From Dromiciops gliroides (taxonomy: Eukaryota > Chordata > Mammalia > Microbiotheria > Microbiotheriidae), in NCBI RefSeq assembly GCF_019393635.1, contig NC_057866.1:231645359-231709358 (forward strand): DNA of 64,000 bases. The letters run 5' to 3'. The position numbers were made by a program, and so were the translations under genes. Under the pieces are notes generated by a model that made no database searches, had not been told where the DNA came from, and saw only the letters and a list, made by a program, of their open reading frames with translations. This document shows positions 46,451 through 58,087 of the stretch, one piece after another; position 1 is the first letter of the stretch; every line of letters starts with the position of its first letter.

Positions 46451-47907
46451 TCATATATATCTGTTATAAGGCCCTGTGACCCTTGTAAAGGCATATGGAG
46501 ATGTAGTTACTGTAGAGTTTGTGGTGACAGACATTGTCCTTTGGGCAAGAGACTTGATGAAGCGTAAATAGGTTGGTTCTGAAGGTTCATGAGGCTCAAC
46601 AGGCTCCCGCTTTGTTTTTTTACCATAGGTTTTCTGAGGCACATAATCCGGGCCATACTTTTCACATTCTTCCTCCTTCTCCCGTGCTTTCTCTGCCATT
46701 TTGGCTTCCCATAGAGCCAGACCGTGTTTTGGTTCATTCATGCTCTTGTGCTGGTAGAACACAAGGGATATCCTGGTAGGGTGGTTTCTGTTGGGGTTCT
46801 TTAAGGGGGTGGTTGCATGGAGCTCACGTTTTGCACATTCAATGAGAATTGACCCATGAGTTGGGGCTACTGCCACTCCACCTATATCGGGATCTAGAAA
46901 GCTGTGCTCACTGTCCGACCAGACGTCATCGTTGTCCTCTGGGGCAGAGGCTGGACCCTGGATTGGTGCATGAGGCTGCTTTTCCATATGGTTAGCATCA
47001 TTTAATTTGTTTAAGCCTCCTTGAACAGGAGTAGTCCTATCATGGTTAAAACCTGGAAGCATCTTAGACAATCCATTAGCTGTGTGAGAAAGAATCTCAC
47101 GTTCTTTGTTTGGGAGATGGAAGGAGTGAGAAGGGCTACTGAATATACCGGAAGCAGCATGGTAGTCATGGACTAAGTGGGGAGGTGGGTGATGTTCACC
47201 ATTTTTATTCATAGATGTATAGTCCAAGTTTGGATTGTTCAGATTGGGTGGTAATCTTGAAGCAGATTCCATGAAGTGGCCATCCATATCATGCATGGAA
47301 TAGGGAGGAAAAGACCCCATATGGTGTACATTAGGTCTAAGGGTACAGCTACTATAAGCATCCACCTGCATATTTTGGTTTCCATAATTCAAGTACTTGG
47401 GACCAAAACTCTGGCTATTTCCAAACTTCTGTTGGTATAGTGTATGAATAGGTGGGAGATTTAGCTTAGATAGAGGGTCTTGGCTCTGATACCTGTATAG
47501 ATCCATCGACTGAGACTGGGAAGGATAGGAACCTACATAGGCTGAACAGTTGTCCATAGGCATGTTTCCATTGCATTGGTAAGATGGATATTGATTATTT
47601 TGATTCAGAGACCCTGCATAGGGATTCATGGGATTGGAAGAATTCAAATAAGAGCCTGCAGCCTGGGATGAGGTGGTATAGAGATTTATAGGGTTGGCCG
47701 CACTATAAAGGTCAGATGGGTGGGAAGAGCTGGTATAAGGATTAACTGGGTTGGGTCGCCTCATATACAGATTCGGGGGGGCTGAAGTTGCATAAGCATT
47801 GACAGAAGTTGACTGAGGATTATTTGTGAGGGGATGCTGTTGTATTGGCTGTTGTTGCTGCTGCTGGGGCTGCTGCTGTTGCATCGGTCCTGAAAGTCGC
47901 AAAAGAT
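46451..47907 (-). CDS. TET2: TET2 terminal coding exon 11 (insert plus C-terminal catalytic half)
   Basis: The exon begins after CTACTTACAG (AG at 47908-47909) and ends at TGA 46451-46453. It supplies two bases of a shared Asp codon and then 484 codons. It starts LLRLSGP and ends GPYNRYI, the TET2 C-terminus. A Gln-rich run lies near the start (47830-47885), followed by a Ser/Asn/Pro/Tyr-rich disordered region with repeated NPYxxS-like units. The catalytic part resumes near [15 protein letters not shown]. The His of ELHATTP at 46817-46819 matches human H1881 (third Fe ligand). The Arg of HPTRIS at 46772-46774 matches R1896 (2-oxoglutarate binding). The Tyr of LVFYQHK at 46754-46756 matches Y1902 (stacks on the cytosine). 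All are intact, so the enzyme looks functional. The open frame starting at 47902 is an artefact of a TTG; the real start of the exon is the splice acceptor. Confidence 0.98.
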
Positions 47908-48010
47908 CTGTAAGTAGGAGAGAGGAGACAAAAAAGGGTCAATGAATTTAAATGTTACTTTATGAATACTAAATGAAAACTTAAACTTGTGTGAGAACCA
48001 CAGTCTAGAC

Positions 48011-48233
48011 CAATGGTGTCAAACTCAAATAGAAAGAAACAGGACCCACTAAACCATACTTAAGAATCCCCATGGGCTACATATTGACTTAGTTTTAAAA
48101 TTTAATATTATCTATGTTTTATTGTATTTTCATTTATCTTATTATTTCCCAATTACATTTTAATTTGGTTTAAGCCACACTCAATAGGGTTTTGGTGGCA
48201 TGCTGCCCATAGGTGCCATCTTTGACACTTCTG
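48011..48233. mobile_element. hAT-type MITE
   Basis: Terminal inverted repeats CAATGGTGTCAAA and TTTGACACTTCTG. Flanking 8-bp duplication GTCTAGAC (48003-48010) and GTCCAGAC (48234-48241), the length typical of hAT elements. No transposase. Confidence 0.8.
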
Positions 48234-48274
48234 GTCCAGACCAGTAACCCACACAACAGGAACTGTGTCTAAGG

Positions 48275-48492
48275 AAGGGATCCTTAACCTCAGGTTCATG
48301 GACTCCATTTTTCAAGGGGTCTGTGAACTTGGATGGAAACAAAAATTAGAACTATATTCACTGTAACTGGTTTCCCTTGTAATGTTATGCATTTTATTTT
48401 ATGCATTTAAAAATATTATCCTGAGAGGGGATCTAGAGTTTTCACCAGACTGCCAAAGGAGTCCAAGACACCCAAAAGGTTAAGATGTTCTG
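48275..48492. mobile_element. hAT/Charlie-like MITE
   Basis: Ends GGGATCCTTAACCT and AAAGGTTAAGATGTTCTG are imperfect inverted repeats. Possible 8-bp flanks GTCTAAGG and ATTTAAGG (6 of 8 match). A related element is at 61701. Confidence 0.65.
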
Positions 48493-48930
48493 ATTTAAGG
48501 GGATAATTGGATACCTTGTTATCATGCAGGTGGTCAAAGGATTAGAAATAAGAATGGTAAATCTATCACCACAGCACATCTTGGAAAATGGATCAGAAGG
48601 TGAACTTTGAAAACATCAATAGAACCTTACTGATACTTTGCATTTGTTCATCATCCATCAGTCAATGATCAATAACCAGATAATTGTTTACCCTTCACTA
48701 ACTCCCACAGACTTTAGCAGGAATTTTGCTTCCTTGTAACTAGATTTTTTTAGGTAGAAGAGCATGTTATGAAATTTAATTGGGAGGAGGGATGTTAATA
48801 TAATTATACATTGTACTCTGGGGACAAAAGGAATACCCTCAAAGCCACAGTATCTTAATTGATTGCTATTTTTTTTAGAATTTTGGGGTTCAATATAATA
48901 ATGAGATCAATGATTGCTCATGGCTTGTGA

Positions 48931-48990
48931 AATCAGCATCATGACATCATACAGTCACAGCTTATACTTTTCATTTTAAAATTGTAATTA
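48931..48990 (+). repeat. Left arm of 60-bp inverted repeat (probable donor)
   Basis: Matches the reverse complement of 49740-49799 at 57 of 60 positions. It lies in otherwise unique sequence. Confidence 0.9.
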
Positions 48991-49520
48991 AACTTCACTG
49001 TGTTCTTTCCCCATCTCCAACTTAACACTAATATTGTGAGATGGGTGCTGTAGTGGAAAGAAAGAACTCTAGATCTGAGAGAAGTCCTAGTTCTATCACT
49101 AGTTCTCCAAACCTCCATTTCATAAGGTGTTTCTGCTTTTTCTCAACTCAGAGGGTTCTGAAATTCTCAAATAACCTTAGATACATGAAGTCAATTTGTA
49201 AACTTTATATCCCTATCTAGAAATCAAGTATTGTTAAATAGAACTAATAAGAGAGTTAGTGTGCATCCAAAGAGGGGTAGAAAAAAGATCCATGGTGTCT
49301 CTACTTTTGTGCTGCAAATACCAGGGCCTTCAACTTTTTCATTAAAAAGTTATTTTTTATTTGAAAATAATTAGTCTGTAGGGTAATAAAGCAACACAAA
49401 ACATGACATTGAGTACTCTGGTGATGTTATAAGGAGAAAAAAAGAAATCACCTTTATTTTGGATGTCACATCAGGTGATCTTATTTCCAGTGGCATAATC
49501 CCTATAGTTGTAGTGGAGAA

Positions 49521-49837
49521 GGAGCAGCTAGGTAGTACAATGGATAAAGTGCTGGGCCTGGAGTCAGGAAGATTCAGCTTCCTGAGTTCAAATCTTATCT
49601 CAGACACTAGGGGTCACTTGTGTGACTCTGGGCAAGTCACTGAGCCCTTTTTGCCTCTGTTTCCTCATATGTAAAATGAACTGGAGAAGGAAATGGAAAA
49701 CTACTCCAGGATCTTTGCCAAGAAGGACACAATGAAGAATAATTACAATTTTAAAAAGAAAAGTATAAGCTGTGACTGTATGAAGTCATGATACTGATTG
49801 GACATGATTGAAAAATGATTGAACAACAACAACATAT
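49521..49837 (+). mobile_element. Mar1-type SINE interrupted by an inverted copy
   Basis: GAGCAGCTAGGTAGTACAATG head, GCCTCTGTTTCCTCATATG and GCCAAGAAGGACACAATG, then foreign sequence at 49740-49799, then TTGGACATGATTGAAAAATG to the ACAACAACAAC end. Confidence 0.85.
49740..49799 (-). repeat. Right arm of 60-bp inverted repeat, inside a SINE
   Basis: Replaces the segment of the SINE that normally reads GGGGTCACAAAGAG. See the left arm at 48931-48990. Confidence 0.9.
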
Positions 49838-50269
49838 TAAAGTAAACTCTGTTTTTTAATTGAAGGTGGTGATGATTGGCACCTCACCATCCACAATCTC
49901 TAATTGGCCTTCTCTATAAGGTCATAGATTTAGAACTGAAAGGCAACACAAAGAAAGTTTCTTACACTAGAAAGGCAAATCCTACTTTCTTAATGAGCTT
50001 TGGGGGAAGGAAAATAACCTGTGCTTATATTTGAAACTCTCACATTGTAAGGGAAACTTTCAGAAACCCTTACTTCCTTTTCATGACTAAACTTTAAAAA
50101 AGAATTAGAGGACAGTTGCTATAAAAAGCAAGTCTTTAGTACTCAACTAAAAGAGGTAAAGGAAGAAACTGAAGTTAGACCAGCCAATAAATATTTATGT
50201 TAAACTCTTGTTATCATAAGACAAATCATCTGGTCTCCTTTCTGGTAAGACTAAGAACAAGAGTATCAG

Positions 50270-50515
50270 TGTGAGTGGTGTATATGGTGTATATTTGGTG
50301 ATATCCACTGGATTTCAAGAAGAGGAGCAAACACCCTACTGCTTCTGAGATTTTCTTCTTGTCTTAATCCAGCAAAAGAAAGGGAGAAGAAGGGGAGCAT
50401 CTATGATTTGCCATTATTTCTATGTTTTTTGTCACTGGCTGACTGGGCCAATAAGACATAATAATTGATTAAAACTGATGTTGGTGACATTGTCAGGAAG
50501 GAAAACACATAGTAT
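50270..50515. repeat. Diverged direct repeat, copy A
   Basis: Shares GGATTTCAAGAA, CCAGCAAAAG, GGGAGAAGAA, CCATTATTTCT and GATGTTGGTGACATTG in the same order with 52431-52740. Confidence 0.7.
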
Positions 50516-50734
50516 CCTCTTCCTACATTTTTGTGTGCCCCATTAGGACAAAATTCATGCCTACAATTCTGTTTCCTACTGTCAAGTATAGTAAACATTT
50601 CCCAAGAAATGTCTAAATCTAAAGAGACAAAACTGAAAAAATAATATTTTTGTCATGGGCAAACATTAAGGATCCACAGTTATATGCTAACAGTCAAAGC
50701 CACAAATTTATATAGAGACAGGAAAGCATATTGG

Positions 50735-51115
50735 ATTTGGAGTCAGAGATATTTATGTGATGCAACAGATAGAATGTTAGATTTGGAATCAGGAAGATGA
50801 GTTCAAATCCAACCCGGGTAAGTAATTTAACCTCTGTTTGCCTTATTTTCCTAAACTCTAAAATAGGATAATAATACCTACCTGCTAGGTTTGTTGTGAG
50901 GAGAAAATAAGATAATGTTTATAAAGCATGTTGCAAACTTTAAAGCATTATTTATTATTGTGGTTATTATTTATTAAGTGTTGGGGCTCTACTATTTATT
51001 TCTTGTGAAATTTGGAGTAAGTCACTTCACTTCCCTGTCCCTCAATTTCTTCATTTGTAAAATAAGAGAGTTGAAGTAGATGATCCCTACGGTCCCTCCC
51101 TATGATTGTACAAAC
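50735..51115 (+). mobile_element. MIR-like SINEs (two in tandem)
   Basis: TTGGAATCAGGAAGATGAG, ACCTACCTGCTAGGTTTG; then CAATTTCTTCATTTGTAAAA and GTTGAAGTAGATGATCCC. Confidence 0.65.
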
Positions 51116-51549
51116 ATAATAATCAGACACAAGGACACATTCTATCCATTCTACCTTCCCCTGTTACTTCTAAATAGATGTTACTGAGGCAAATAAGATA
51201 ACTGGATTTTTTTTTAAAGCTTCATCTATATAAGTTCCATGTTTGTAAGGTTCATCACAATAGATGAATGCTTGTTTTCATAACAATGGTGGGTAGTCAT
51301 TCTGGTGCTTGAGATGAGATCTAAATGAGATCTAAAATGATGGCCTTGGTCACAAGTTGTGGTTGAGGGCCTATACTTACATTGATTTGACCTAGACTAC
51401 ACACCCAGGTGACAGTTGTGGTTTTCTGGCACTGATAGGCCCTATGACTACTTCTATAGCCACATTTAAAGAGAAATTTACTTCACCACAGGGAAGCACC
51501 TGAGCCAATGGGCCATTGTGACTTTCCTACTAACTGAATACTCCTTGGC

Positions 51550-52440
51550 TGGAGCCTCTTCCTTCTCCTGCTTCCTTTCTTACTGTAGATATTCCCTAAG
51601 GTTCAAATCTTGCTTCCCTGATTCACCTGCTCTAGGATTATCTTATAACCTCAATTATTTCTTCATATCATCTAAACTCTAGTGCCCATATCTCCAAATG
51701 CTTAGAAACTCTCTACAGTTGAATATCCTTCAGTCACCTTAAACTCGACATGTCCAAAACATGCTGTTCTCCCTCCACCCCCAACTTCCTTGTTTTCTTT
51801 CAATGATGTCATCGTTCTTACAGTTAGCTAGGCTCAAAACCTCACTGCCATCTTTAACTCTTCCTTCTTTGTTTTCTATAGGTTGTCCCCAGATTCTGTT
51901 GATTTTTCCATGGGGCATGTCTCATTTATCCCTCATCAATTATCTGTGGGACCATTCCAAGACAGGCTATAAATTAAATTATTTCTCTAACCACTCCTTT
52001 ATCCTCACCATGGATTGGTACTTCTCAAACTCAGTCATATACACCATCATATTAATCTATAAACACAGCAATATGGTCCCTGCTTATATTTTCTACCTTA
52101 TCTATTACAATTACCCGGCATGATGTTTTATTCCAGTCATATTACTTATTGACTGTCTTTTGTATCATGGCCCCTTTCCAGAGTTTATTGATTTGCCTTA
52201 CCTGAACTTTCCATTTCCCCCTGACCTTTCCTGCAATGATCTAAGTCCTATCCCAGCCTTAGAAGCCCAAGAACTTCATTTAATGGAACTTCCCCAGACT
52301 ATTACAGCCCACGGTGATTCCCCGCACAACCTAATACATCATGAAGATAATGAACTTTGCTTCCAAGTCAAGACAAACATTACACTGAGGCTTTGGCAGG
52401 TTACTAAATACTGAAAAGTCCCATATTAACAGTTACCTAT
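51550..52440 (+). mobile_element. L2-type LINE fragment, sense, diverged
   Basis: TTAAACTCGACATGTCCAAA is a hallmark phrase of the L2 open frame (LKLNMSKT). CACTGCCATCTTTAACTCTT and CTTCATTTAATGGAACTTCC fit further along. Open frames at 51761-52414 are remnants of it. A terminal piece lies at 52745-52930. Confidence 0.5.
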
Positions 52441-52740
52441 ATGGTGGCTGTTGAGATACTAGGCAGTAGCCCAGAGACTTGATAGTATCAACTAGTGCTC
52501 CAGGATTTCAAGAACAGCAAACAGTTTGCTTCTAAGGCCTTCTTCTGATGTTGATCCAGCAAAAGGAATGGAGAAGAAAGGGGTACACCTTCCATCATTA
52601 TTCCTTCCATTATTTCTGTGTTTCTTATCACTGGATAGCTGTGCTAACCACCCCATATTGACTAATTAGCCAATCTGATAAAACAACTAATTAAAATTGA
52701 TGTTGGTGACATTGGCATGAAGAAGGGCATTCAGTATTTC
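52431..52740. repeat. Diverged direct repeat, copy B
   Basis: See copy A at 50270-50515, 2.2 kb away in the same orientation. Confidence 0.7.
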
Positions 52741-52933
52741 ACTAAATGTAGCATCCACTTTTAGAATTACTCATATACTACCTTGCACTGTTAATTGATT
52801 ATTTTACATGTGTACTTGTTCTCTGTCTAGCTAGACTGTATGCTCATAGTAGACAGAGACTTTTCCTTTGTATCACCTATAGTATGATAATTAATACTTG
52901 TTGGATGGAGGATGCAATGAATGCTCTACTTTG

Positions 52934-52947
52934 TGTGTGTGTGCGTG

Positions 52948-52991
<44 letters not shown>
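52934..52991 (+). repeat. (TG)n microsatellite
   Basis: TG units with two CG interruptions at the left. Confidence 0.97.
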
Positions 52992-52994
<3 letters not shown>

Positions 52995-53129
52995 ATGTAC
53001 TATCTCTTATTGTATCACATCAGGTCTATCCCTCCTTGCCTTCCCATTTTTTTCCATTTTGGATATTTGAGTGAATCTTTAAAGAAGTCATCATTACCCA
53101 TTTAAAAAAATTTAACTGGAGCCAAGCAT

Positions 53130-53570
53130 ATAATGTATTTATATAATATTTATGTAGGACTTTAAGGTTTTCAAAGGGCTTTATGAATGTAATCTCATTT
53201 TATGCTCAGCTTGGAAGGTAGTCTATCCCCATTTTATAGATAAGGAAACTGAGGCACTGAGAAGTTAAATAATTTGCTTAGGGACACATAACTAGTAAGT
53301 GTCTGAGGCAAGATTTGAACTTGGGTCTTCCTGACTCAAAGTCCAGCATTCTAATGTTCTGTACCACCTACCAGAAGCAGTGTGGTACAATGGAAAGGGC
53401 CCTGGCTTTGCAGGTAGAAGGGCTAGGTTTATAAATCCTGCCTGTCAGGACCTGAATAAATGCCTTCATTTCTAGTTTCCTAATCTGTAAAATGAGGGGA
53501 ATGTACTGGCCGATCTATGTGGTCCCCTTCAGTTCTAAATATTTGATTCTATAGAAAAGGTGAGAAAGAG
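53130..53570 (+). mobile_element. Two MIR-like SINEs in tandem
   Basis: ATAGATAAGGAAACTGAGGC, GTCTGAGGCAAGATTTGAAC; then GCAGTGTGGTACAATGGAAA and CTAATCTGTAAAATGAGGGG. Confidence 0.7.
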
Positions 53571-53608
53571 GGTAGAGATGCTACATCCATTAAAAAGTCC
53601 AAACTCCT

Positions 53609-54225
53609 TTTCTTTTCTTTTTTTTTTTTTAGGTTATACATTACAATCCTGTTAAACAGATTTCTACATTAGTCATGTTGTAAGGGAAGAATCAGAACAA
53701 AAGAAAAAAAATGCAAGAAAGAATAAACAAGAACAATAACAAAAAATTAACAAAAGTGAAAATAGTGTGCTTCAATCTGCCTTCAGACTGCATAGTTCTT
53801 TTTCTGAATGTGGAGAGCATTTTCCACTATAGTAAGTCTTTTGGCATTGTCTTGGATCATTACATTGCTGAGAAGAGTTAAGTCTATCACAGTTGATCAT
53901 TACAAAACGTTGTTGATACTGTGTACAATGTTCTCTTGGTTCTGCTCACTTCACTCAGGATCAATTCATGTAAGTCTTTCCAGGTTTTTTCTGAAATTCA
54001 TCTGCTAACCATTTCTTATAGCACAATAGAATTCCATTATATGCATATACCACAACTTGTTTAACCATTTACCATTTGATGGGAATCTCCCGAATTTCCA
54101 ATTCTTTCCTACCAAAAAAAGAGTTATTAATTATTTTTGTACACATGGGTCCTTTTCTCTCTTTTATGATCTCTTTGGGATATAGACCTAGTAGTGGTAT
54201 TGCTGGGTCAAAGACCTTCTTTTCT
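53609..54225 (-). mobile_element. L1-type LINE 3' part (antisense to + strand)
   Basis: Poly-T, TTCAATCTGCCTTCAGACTG, GTCTTGGATCATTACATTGC, TGTTCTCTTGGTTCTGCTCA, CATTTGATGGGAATC and AGTGGTATTGCTGGGTCAAA. In the TET2 sense direction it is a sense-orientation L1. Confidence 0.75.
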
Positions 54226-54596
54226 TAGAAGAACTTCAGATGAATGTGAAAGATTCTTTGGTTGTTTCTTTCTCATTCTCCCCAGCCTGGATTTAGTCTT
54301 CATAACTACTGGAGAAAATGATCTTGAAGATTACTAGTGATTTCCTAATGGCCAAATGCAACGGTCTTTTCCCATTTTGCCATTTGTGCCCTTCATTTTT
54401 ATGTAGACTGTTTCTGGTCCCCATGAAAGGCCATTCAAACGGAAATGCCCAATGACTGAGCCCTACTATATCTCTGCGAATTGTGCCATGGGAGATAAGA
54501 TCAGCAGATGTTCCATTCAACATCAACAATTCTGTACTCTTTCCTATGTCCTTCCCACCCAACATAAACACCTTCAGTACCTTGAAGTGAGCTTAC

Positions 54597-54957
54597 CTGC
54601 CAACTGTTTAGCATGGTTTGCACTCTCGGAATTCGCCTGCTTTTGACGTCCAGAAGCTGACTTCTCTTTTTCATTCTTATTTGAGTTGTTCTCCAAGGAG
54701 GAGAGCCTTTCAGCTACAGCTTTCTTGGTTTCTAGTTTCCTCTGCCGGCAGGTCTTGGCAGGCTCCGCCAGCATCCTAACTTTGCGCCGAAAGGAGCTAA
54801 GAACCTGAATGGCTCCATTCCTCTTTTTTTCCTCCTGGGCTTCCACACTGCCAAACTCATCCACATTAGAGACTTTATACAAAGGCAGAACATGAAGCTG
54901 CTCATCCTCAGGGGTTCTACCAACCTCCCGGTTGTCTTCTCTCGTAAGTGTGCAAAC
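54597..54957 (-). CDS. TET2: TET2 coding exon 10 (dioxygenase core to start of disordered insert)
   Basis: This is a 361-nt exon of 120 codons plus one base. The acceptor is ...CTGTTAG (AG at 54958-54959) and the donor is GGCAG followed by GTAAGC at 54596. It begins in frame with [11 protein letters not shown], directly continuing the exon 9 peptide. It includes [14 protein letters not shown] and [15 protein letters not shown], which are TET2-specific rather than TET1 or TET3. The second half is basic and low in complexity ([20 protein letters not shown]). It leads into the long unstructured insert that splits the double-stranded beta-helix in TET enzymes. The last base G joins AT of exon 11 to give GAT (Asp). 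By my recollection human exon 10 is 355 nt, so this copy is two codons longer, within the low-complexity end. The open frame running past 54597 is intron read-through. Confidence 0.97.
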
Positions 54958-55281
54958 CTAACAGTGCAAAAAGAAAAGAGAACTTCAGTTTCTGTTCAAG
55001 AAAGCAGGAGAAAATATAGTTGTCCACTTAATGCTTCACCTTTCACTGCTAGGCTGGCAGGTGCAATGACACTTGCCAAGGGAGTACAGAATCATGCTTG
55101 GCTGTTCTCAGTGAAGCACAAGGTTGAAATGAATCATAAACAATCATAAACCTACTCTCTTTCGAGGGAAGTAAGAAAATGGACAAATTTGACACATTTA
55201 CACCATCCAAGGCAGTGATCAGGTTCTATGTTATCTGTGATTACTCTGTTCAAGATCTGTACTTTTCTTACTCCCCAGAAG

Positions 55282-55373
55282 CAAAAACAAAAACAAACCC
55301 CCGCCCAAAACCCCAAACCAAAACCAAAACCAAAACCCCAATGAACCAAACAACCAACCAAACAAACAAAAAA
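55282..55373 (+). repeat. A/C-rich low-complexity tract
   Basis: CCAAAA and CAAAC units; the TET2-sense strand reads GGGGTTTT-like. The open frames on both strands are artefacts. Confidence 0.9.
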
Positions 55374-55814
55374 TAGCATTCTTTCCCACTTTTCTCACCT
55401 CAGACCGAGAACTCTAAAATATGTAAAAACCTAAAGAGTCCTCTTTAAGCTGCTTTTATAAAATAATCTCAATTCTTTTTCAGTTGCAGGGTGTCTACCT
55501 GCAGTATTCCACTCTTGCACATAAAGAAACACTGCAATACTGTCCTTTCCTCTCCAATTCCCATTCTCTAACTTTCTTTCCCTTTTTACAGAAAGTCCAG
55601 GTGAAGATCTGTTGGAGAAAATGCCAAGAAAATGCCTGGTATGTGATAGTAACATATTAAATGGTACCATTTCTAGCCTTCATTTTTCTTTTTTTTCCCC
55701 TCCCTGTTCTGTTTTAAAACAAATTTGCTGACTACTTTTCTTCTCCTTTCTAATTAGAGAACTGAAGCTTCTGTCAGAAACAAAGGAGACGAGAGGCTAC
55801 TTTTATTTTTCAAA

Positions 55815-56060
55815 CGTGGAATACTAGATAGAGGGCTAGACTTGGAAGACCAGAGTTCAAATCCTGCCTTAAACTAAACACTTACTAGCTGTATGAACCT
55901 AGATAGGTCATTTAACCCCTCAGCTTCAGTTTCCTCATCTGTAAAATGGGGGTAATAATAGTACCTACCTCAAAGGGCTTTTGTGAGGACCAATTTAGAT
56001 AATTTATGTAAGACACATTGCAAATCTTAAAGAGCTATATACATTCTAGTTGTTTTTATT
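55815..56060 (+). mobile_element. MIR-like SINE
   Basis: GAAGACCAGAGTTCAAATCC, TTCCTCATCTGTAAAATGGG, GTACCTACCTCAAAGGGC. Confidence 0.75.
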
Positions 56061-56120
56061 TATCCATGAATCAATTGATTGATACAGGTCATGTAAAACA
56101 GGATGATAAAAATCATCTAA

Positions 56121-56268
56121 GGGGGCAGCTAAGTGGCACAGTGGATAAAGCACTGGCTCTGGATTGAGGAGGACCTGAGTTCAAATCCAGCCTCAGACAC
56201 TTGACACTTACTAGCTGTGTGACCCTGGGCAAGTCACTTAACCTTCATTGCCCTGACCCCCCCCCAAA
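56121..56268 (+). mobile_element. WSINE1-type SINE, young
   Basis: GGGGGCAGCTAAGTGGCACAG head. Target duplication AAAAATCATCTAA at 56108-56120 and 56269-56281. Confidence 0.92.
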
Positions 56269-56281
56269 AAAAATCATCTAA

Positions 56282-57024
56282 ATGTGGTCTTGGAATGAAT
56301 TTTTTACATTTATAGCAAATGTGTTTTTACAATTGCATTCACTTGGAAAGACATTAGAATGGCTTCCAATACAGTCTGACTCCAGCATTATCTTCACTGA
56401 GGAGATGACAGGGTCAAGGTACAGAATGTAAGCAGTTCTTGCAGGGCTTACCATGCAGAGAACCTTTAAATACAGGTCAACAGGGTTGCATGTAAATATT
56501 ATCTGAGGAACAGCCTTATTAAGATTGGAGGGGATTATAACCAGGATGTCGATCATTAGACAATGAAAGCTTTTGGCCACAACTATTCACAGTAGGAGAG
56601 GAAGAAGTACCTACACAGACAAAATTATAACTCTTCTGAAGTATTAAAACTATTACAATGACCTCACAATGTACTTTCATTTCTAAGGTGTGTCATACCC
56701 CAGCCAAACCTATTGTTCTGAGCACTATCTTATGCCTTCTTATTCTCACTCACACCATGCCATTCCTGTCTTCCTCTAACCTCTTACCTATTTCCTCCTT
56801 CCACTGCCATGCCCTATATAGAACACTTGTTTTTCAGTTAAGTTTTTTGTGTTCTTTGCTTGAACTGTAACATGACCCTTCTCTTGATTCCCCTTCTATT
56901 GTTACTTTATCTTTTCCCTTTTCCCAGCAAACTGCACAATTCAATAAATGTCAATGATGCTTGGAAAGTTAGCCTTTTAATTTAGCCTTCTCCTTAATCC
57001 CTAGTATCATCTCAAGACCATTTG

Positions 57025-57029
<5 letters not shown>
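56282..57029. other. Intronic, unassigned
   Basis: Pyrimidine-rich with L2-like words (GCCATTCCTGTCTTCCTC) at 56650-56980; no exon seen. Confidence 0.4.
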
Positions 57030-57078
<49 letters not shown>

Positions 57079-57140
57079 GCCCCCTCTCTGTCTCTGTCTC
57101 TCTGTCTCTGTCTCCTTCTTCCTCTCCCTCTCTCTCCTCT
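57030..57140 (+). repeat. (TC)n microsatellite
   Basis: TC units with short TTT, GCCCC and TCTG interruptions. Confidence 0.95.
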
Positions 57141-58087
57141 CCCCTGAATGACCCCATTGAAAATCCTTACATTTACTGACTATTGCTTTCATATATCCAT
57201 TCCCATCATCTCAACTAATTTTAGCATCAGATTCACATTCTTCCCCTATACTCGGTTTTCTACCATTATCCCTGTATATATTTCCACTTCCATATCTATG
57301 TTTATCATATCGATTCTTTAGCTTCATAGTTCCTCAATTTCTTACACTTAGTTTTCTACCACCACCCTTATATATTTCCTTACTTTCACATACATGTTGA
57401 TGAAATAGATTCTGTAGCCTCATAATCCCTCAATTTCTTAGTCCCCAAAGACTCAGTCTCTACTCAACATCAGTCACGCAACAAGGCAATGCGGTGCTCC
57501 TAAGATTTATGGCCTTATACTTCATTTTGTCTCCCCTTAACAGGTGACTTTGCCTCCTACTATATTGAGGAAGTACAAATTCCTTAATATCCCTTCCCTA
57601 CCGTACCACTATCTCTGTTCTTTCACCATTCTGCTTCATCCATCTGTGCCCCTAAACCCTTCCCTTTGGAAACCTGCTCCCCTCAATTACTTTTCCCCTT
57701 CGCTTGCCCCTTCCTTTCTCTTTCCAAATATGTGTAGATCTTCCATATCTTGAAAAAAAAACCTATCACCTAACTCCTTTCTTTTTTAGCCAAACTTTTT
57801 AAATGAATATTATACATTCATTGCTTTCCTCATTCTCTGCAACCTGGATTTGGGCTTCATAACTATCTAAATAATGCTCTTGTTCATCATTAGTGACTTC
57901 TTAACTGACAAATTCATTGATCTTTTCACAGTTCACTCTCTGGGAATTAGCATTGTTTGCCTTCTTGAATCTCTTCTCTTGGTTTCTAAGAGACTGGGTG
58001 ATCTTAGTTTCACTGTTTTGATGACTGTTTCCTTTTTTTCTTCATTGGTCCCTCTTTCTCTTTCTTCCTTCATAGGGTATATTCTTT

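Larger units (their letters stand above)
47908..54596 (-). other. TET2: TET2 intron 10
   Basis: This is the 6.7-kb intron between exons 10 and 11, bounded by GTAAGC and TTACAG. It holds two hAT MITE-like elements (48011-48233, 48275-48492), a 60-bp inverted repeat (48931-48990 / 49740-49799), a Mar1 SINE, MIR-like SINEs, an L2-like stretch (51550-52440), a TG microsatellite and an antisense L1 3' end. No other exon was seen. Confidence 0.9.

Noticed and set aside
46507-46779. Open frames overlapping TET2 exon 11 in other frames
   Set aside because: Shadows of the TET2 coding frame.
54732-55149. Open frames across the exon 10 acceptor on both strands
   Set aside because: Exon 10 shadow frames; the splice acceptor at 54958 defines the real boundary.
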